Below, in pieces: positions 32,273-34,725 of a DNA stretch of 34,725 nucleotides. The notes under the pieces are model-generated. The model searched no databases. It worked only from the letters and a program-made list of their open reading frames with translations, and was not told the DNA's origin. Both the position numbers and the translations under genes were made by a program. The stretch covers positions 1 through 34,725 of IMG/VR virus record IMGVR_UViG_3300024262_000123; one strand, given 5' to 3'. This DNA comes from a virus. Every line of letters starts with the position of its first letter. The first letter of the stretch is position 1.

Positions 32273-32301
32273 TTGACAATTGCCTTTTTTTGTGATAACA
32301 T
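32273..32301 (+). promoter_or_regulatory. Promoter of the leaderless HTH gene
   Basis: TTGACA (32273-32278), 17-base spacer with TTGCC and TTTTTTTGTGA, then TAACAT (32296-32301) with TGn before it. Only six T separate the -10 from ATG 32308, so the transcript should start at or next to the A of the start codon. Confidence 0.75.
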
Positions 32302-32307
32302 TTTTTT

Positions 32308-32529
32308 ATGAAAAATATCCAAGAAGTCAAAACTAATATTAATACCATAATTAAGTTAGTAAAAAATACAGATTTAAAATATAAAGATGTAGCTGAAACC
32401 TTAGATGTAGATATCGGAACTCTTTCCCGGTGGGTACAGGGGAAACATATACCTACTAGGGTTTATCATAAAAAAATCGCTGAGATTGCGAACTTTTACA
32501 AAAAGATGAAAATAGATAAAACATTATAG
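32308..32529 (+). CDS. HTH transcription regulator, repressor-like, 73 aa
   Basis: Residues 25-47 form a canonical helix-turn-helix (YKDVAETLDVDIGTLSRWVQ, then GKHIP), as in XRE/Cro-type proteins. Flanking helices are basic. It is only the DNA-binding domain, without a C-terminal oligomerisation or cleavage domain. The message appears leaderless, as for lambda cI from PRM. It sits between late genes and a new rightward operon, the usual place of a lysis-lysogeny switch. Whether it is repressor or Cro-like cannot be told. Confidence 0.75.
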   Translation: MKNIQEVKTNINTIIKLVKNTDLKYKDVAETLDVDIGTLSRWVQGKHIPTRVYHKKIAEIANFYKKMKIDKTL

Positions 32530-32557
32530 GACGTTCGGTAATCTTTAATTTTTAAGT

Positions 32558-32635
32558 GTTTTTAGGTATTACTTTACATAAGATATAATATAGGCGGTTG
32601 CCTATGACATAAAATTATGTAAAAACCCTAAAAAC
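32558..32635. repeat. Large compound inverted repeat (candidate operator, ori or att)
   Basis: Nested arms: GTTTTTAGG (32558-32566) with CCTAAAAAC (32627-32635), TTTACATAA (32573-32581) with TTATGTAAA (32615-32623), and ATAGGC-ggtt-GCCTAT (32590-32605) at the centre. TATAAT (32584-32589) lies between the second and third arms. The three pairs share one axis within a few bases. Possible roles are a regulator-binding site, a replication origin, a recombination site, or the fold of a small RNA ended by the next terminator. Confidence 0.6.
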
Positions 32636-32653
32636 GAATAGAAATTATTCAAA

Positions 32654-32693
32654 AGATCGGACGTCACTATGATGTGATGCCCGGTCTTTTTTT
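32654..32693 (+). terminator. Intrinsic terminator after the inverted repeat
   Basis: AGATCGG and CGTCAC pair with GTGATG and CCGGTCT (two wobble pairs) around TATGAT, then TTTTTTT. It would end transcripts coming from the HTH gene or from the TATAAT in the inverted repeat, just before the ribosome site of 32715. Confidence 0.85.
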
Positions 32694-32714
32694 ATTTTGA
32701 AGGAGGTGAAAAAT

Positions 32715-33215
32715 TTGAAAAGTGAATTTGGTAAAGGTTTAGTAGTCAATTTAGTTAAGTTTGGTGAGCATTATTCTAATGATATGTGGGGAAGGATTAG
32801 ACATATTATCTTTTATCAATCTAAAACAAAAGAAGAAAGGGATTTAATAATATCTGACAATCCACCACCCGAACAAAATTATGGATATGAATTGAAAAAT
32901 GATATTAAACTTTTTCTTAAATGTGAATACAAGATATATGGCAATTTTGAACAAGGAATATCACATCTGATTACACTTTGGGCTAATGGAGCAACAGACC
33001 ATTTATATGAGATTGAAGCTCCAAAAGGAAAAGAATGGAATAAAATCAGGAAATTAGTAGAAGAATTGAAAGATAAAGGTTTGTCTATGGGGCATGGATT
33101 TACAAATAAAATATATGTCTATGATGATGTTTTGGAGTTATGGGATTTAACTAAAAAAATATGTATTCTGATTGATAAAAAAATAGGTTTAAAACCCGAT
33201 TGGGGAAATTTTTAA
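32715..33215 (+). CDS. Hypothetical protein, 166 aa, TTG start
   Basis: AAGGAGGTGAAAAAT precedes the TTG at 32715; an earlier in-frame TTG lies in the terminator. The protein is compact alpha/beta with many aromatic and His residues (VKFGEHYSNDMWGRIRHIIF, LITLWANGATDHLYEIEAPK). It could be an enzyme-like or binding domain, but I do not recognise it. It begins the right-hand rightward operon and shares TAATG with the next gene. Confidence 0.65.
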   Translation: MKSEFGKGLVVNLVKFGEHYSNDMWGRIRHIIFYQSKTKEERDLIISDNPPPEQNYGYELKNDIKLFLKCEYKIYGNFEQGISHLITLWANGATDHLYEIEAPKGKEWNKIRKLVEELKDKGLSMGHGFTNKIYVYDDVLELWDLTKKICILIDKKIGLKPDWGNF

Positions 33216-33463
33216 TGAGAAAGATAATAAAAAATTTTATTCCTACATATTGGTCTAATCAAATGCTTTATAGGTTGAGAGAAGAAGGTAAAGCAATTGA
33301 AAAAATTAAGAAAGCCAACCTTACCGAAGAAGAAAAAATTAATGCTATATTGCTTATCTACAATGGTTTATATAAAGGTGCCTACATTTATATCCGAGGT
33401 TGCCAGGAGTTTGCGCGGACGGGGAAATGTGGAACTCATACGATTGCAGATATGGAATTATAA
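33215..33463 (+). CDS. Hypothetical protein, 82 aa, possibly truncated by a stop
   Basis: The ATG at 33215 overlaps the preceding stop. The first 60 residues are helical and charged (YRLREEGKAIEKIKKANLTE). After about residue 60 base composition shifts to GC-rich, and the protein reads RGCQEFARTGKCGTHTIADM before a TAA. The frame then stays open for 62 more codons in good protein-like sequence. Either this gene is broken by the stop, or the tail is a separate gene. Confidence 0.5.
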   Translation: MRKIIKNFIPTYWSNQMLYRLREEGKAIEKIKKANLTEEEKINAILLIYNGLYKGAYIYIRGCQEFARTGKCGTHTIADMEL

Positions 33464-33652
33464 ATTGCCTGCCTTGTGGCCGAAAAGCCTGAACAGTTTA
33501 ACAGGTGTGGTTACGGTACGCCCTACAGCACTACTGTCAGGGCAGGTAATTTTAGAGGTTCGGCGGTTTTTTACGCGGACCCGAGATTTGTTAATGTCAG
33601 GCCTTCGCAAGGTTGGGTTAAGGTTTTTGCCAAGACTTTGGATCTTAATTAA
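33464..33652 (+). pseudogene. In-frame continuation after the TAA: broken or separate gene piece
   Basis: Codons 33464-33649 continue the same frame and read IACLVAEKPEQFNRCGYGTP, then FRGSAVFYADPRFVNVRPSQ and KVFAKTLDLN. The GC-rich base use resembles the last part of the preceding gene and not the AT-rich surroundings. A GTG at 33476 could start a short protein but has no ribosome site. I take it as one gene split by a nonsense codon, possibly acquired by transfer; readthrough is an alternative. Confidence 0.45.
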
Positions 33653-33677
33653 AGGACCTAAACGGAGGCTTGATTAA

Positions 33678-34079
33678 ATGGAGGTAATGATGTCAAGTAG
33701 GTCAAAAGAAATTGAAAAATGTCCTAATGTTAACTGTGCAGCCCCTGTATGTCCACTGGATCCTATGAAAGAAATTTGTATCTGGTTTCCGAATGAAGAA
33801 GTCTGCAGAAAAAATTTTCCTCCGCAATGGGTCAAGAACCAAAAAAAGATACAAAAAAAGGATGGGAATCCCGATAATTATTACACTTTTCGGATGCTTT
33901 CACAAAACTGCCAAATCAGAAAGGGGATAATCGGAATCATTCCTGAGGGTATAGGTTATACCTCCGTAAAAACAAGAGAAAAAATTTGGCTAAAAGGACA
34001 TCCTATTAAGAGAATCTTGAGCGAAAAAGAAAAAGAAGTCTTAAGAGAAAGATTTAAGAAGAATATCCGAAGGAAATAG
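33678..34079 (+). CDS. Cysteine-cluster protein, 133 aa
   Basis: ACGGAGGCTTGATTAA precedes the ATG. The first 45 residues contain six cysteines (CPNVNCAAPVCPLDPMKEIC, then VC) able to bind zinc or an iron-sulphur cluster. The rest is basic and helical, ending in a K/R-rich tail. The combination suggests a nucleic-acid-binding or small redox protein. No family name is justified. Confidence 0.6.
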   Translation: MEVMMSSRSKEIEKCPNVNCAAPVCPLDPMKEICIWFPNEEVCRKNFPPQWVKNQKKIQKKDGNPDNYYTFRMLSQNCQIRKGIIGIIPEGIGYTSVKTREKIWLKGHPIKRILSEKEKEVLRERFKKNIRRK

Positions 34080-34190
34080 CCAAAAATGAAAATTATAAGT
34101 GCTTATCTTCGAGTCTACAGCATTTGATGATAAGAGGATAGGGGATCATACCATAAGGTTTAAACTTTCGTAGAAAAAGGGGGTGAGAAA

Positions 34191-34337
34191 TTGAAAAAGG
34201 AAAAGTTAGAGCAGTTAAAAGTAGTTTTTAAATTAATACTTGATAGTTATGAAGTCATTGGGAGTTGGAATGTTAAAGAAATAGTTAATAAGCTAGTCTA
34301 TGAAGTGAAAATCAGGGGAACTGATAGAAAAGAATAA
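34191..34337 (+). CDS. Small helical protein, 48 aa, TTG start
   Basis: AGGGGGTGAGAAA precedes the TTG. The protein is helical (KLEQLKVVFKLILDSYEVIG style, then WNVKEIVNKLVYEVK) and charged at the end. The role is unknown. The 111 bases before it hold no gene; they contain a weak hairpin CTTATC/GATAAG around 34100-34135. Confidence 0.55.
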   Translation: MKKEKLEQLKVVFKLILDSYEVIGSWNVKEIVNKLVYEVKIRGTDRKE

Positions 34338-34355
34338 TAAAGGGGGTGAAAAAGA

Positions 34356-34604
34356 TTGTCATTAGTAGATAATTTTATGTCTCAAGTTATAGATTTAGAC
34401 GAGAAAGAGAAAGAAGAGACAATATTATTTCTGGCTAAAGCTTTACTTTGTGAAAAAGATAATGATTTCGTAAAAAAGATTTCCCAGAAAGTTTTATTAG
34501 TCGTATTGCCTTTTCTAACAGATGTGGCCACAAATATTATAAAAAAGAGAGGAGGTGAAAAAATTGAAAGTGTTGGAATTGGAAAAGAATCTAAAAAAGT
34601 ATAA
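34356..34604 (+). CDS. Hypothetical protein, 82 aa, TTG start
   Basis: AAGGGGGTGAAAAAGA precedes the TTG. The N-terminal half is an acidic helix (NFMSQVIDLDEKEKEETILF); the middle has a hydrophobic segment (VLLVVLPFLTDVATNIIKKR) of borderline membrane character. No family is recognised. The next gene's ribosome site and start lie inside its end. Confidence 0.55.
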   Translation: MSLVDNFMSQVIDLDEKEKEETILFLAKALLCEKDNDFVKKISQKVLLVVLPFLTDVATNIIKKRGGEKIESVGIGKESKKV

Positions 34605-34725
34605 AGATACGGAAACTGATATCGAAATACTTGAGAGAAAAAATGAAAAGTTGTGTGCCGAGAATAACATCGAAATTAGAAAGTTGGAAGAAGAAAGAAA
34701 CAAAATAGAACTCTTATTAGAAGCA
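34564..34725 (+). CDS. Coiled-coil protein, partial at the window edge
   Basis: GAGGAGGTGAAAAAA precedes a TTG at 34564, and the frame stays open to the right edge (54 codons). The visible part is one continuous coiled coil (KVLELEKNLKKYKDTETDIE, then KLEEERNKIELLLEA). It overlaps the previous gene by 41 bases. The rest of the gene lies outside the window, so its role cannot be judged. Confidence 0.55.
   Translation, partial: MKVLELEKNLKKYKDTETDIEILERKNEKLCAENNIEIRKLEEERNKIELLLEA

Noticed and set aside
3746-33652. Genome-wide reassignment of stop codons as an explanation of the two in-frame extensions
   Set aside because: TAG ends many genes here (for example 891, 2144, 18803, 27343, 31295) directly before good starts, and TAA is the commonest stop, so both work as stops.
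33297-33677. Open frame of 126 codons overlapping the genes at 33215 and 33464
   Set aside because: It is arginine- and leucine-rich as expected of a shadow in GC-rich sequence, has no ribosome site, and overlaps a frame that reads far more like protein.
1-34725. CRISPR array, tRNA genes, integrase, or a diversity-generating retroelement
   Set aside because: No regularly spaced direct repeats, no tRNA-like T-loop, no recombinase motif and no reverse transcriptase motif were seen; the only direct-repeat array is the 11-bp iteron set at 5315.

Overview
The window is part of the genome of a tailed phage (or a prophage). It is AT-rich, has near-consensus AGGAGG(TGA) ribosome sites and sigma-A-like TTGACA/TATAAT promoters, and uses TTG and GTG starts often. 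The host is therefore a bacterium with Gram-positive-like expression signals; the phylum cannot be read from the sequence. The virion looks podovirus-like: a P22-type portal, scaffold, HK97-fold coat, a connector-type adaptor and very large internal (ejection) proteins are present, with no tail-tube, sheath or tape-measure gene recognised. No integrase, DNA polymerase, tRNA or CRISPR array was seen, so replication and integration genes, if any, lie outside the window.

Layout. (1) 1-2620, rightward: the end of an early operon of small proteins, with an HTH protein and an HNH/NinG-like nuclease, closed by a two-way terminator. (2) 4596-2678, leftward: an accessory operon with its own strong promoter, encoding a 45-aa protein, an LPD29-domain protein, a 71-aa protein, a SWIM zinc-finger protein, a 70-aa protein and a small HTH protein. 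(3) 4669-8300: packaging. A probable small terminase, a non-coding stretch with 11-bp repeats and a GC-rich patch (candidate pac/cos), six small genes with repeated leaders, then the large terminase. (4) 8362-9181: an HNH homing endonuclease, a small gene and a structured RNA plus terminator just before the portal gene. (5) 9195-27343: portal, scaffold, coat, head and connector proteins with two homing-endonuclease-derived insertions, tail and Fn3 proteins, a GNAT-like protein and three internal virion proteins, the last about 1820 aa. (6) 27993-27365, leftward: a moron-like lipoprotein and a small membrane protein with their own promoter. (7) 28060-31772: a tryptophan-repeat protein, a beta-helix tailspike, a holin-like protein, an M15 peptidase endolysin and small membrane proteins, ending in a multi-hairpin terminator region. 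(8) 31926-34725: a control region with a leaderless HTH (repressor-like) gene, a large inverted repeat with terminator, and the start of a new rightward operon of small genes with TTG starts.

How it fits together: blocks 3-7 form the late module (package, build, eject, lyse), expressed rightward. The leftward blocks 2 and 6 and the HTH gene in block 8 are driven by three promoters that share a TTGACA-(17)-TGn-TATA layout, suggesting they are read by host polymerase outside the late programme. Blocks 2, 6 and 8 and the RNA elements at 9026-9181 and 32558-32693 are the least explained parts.
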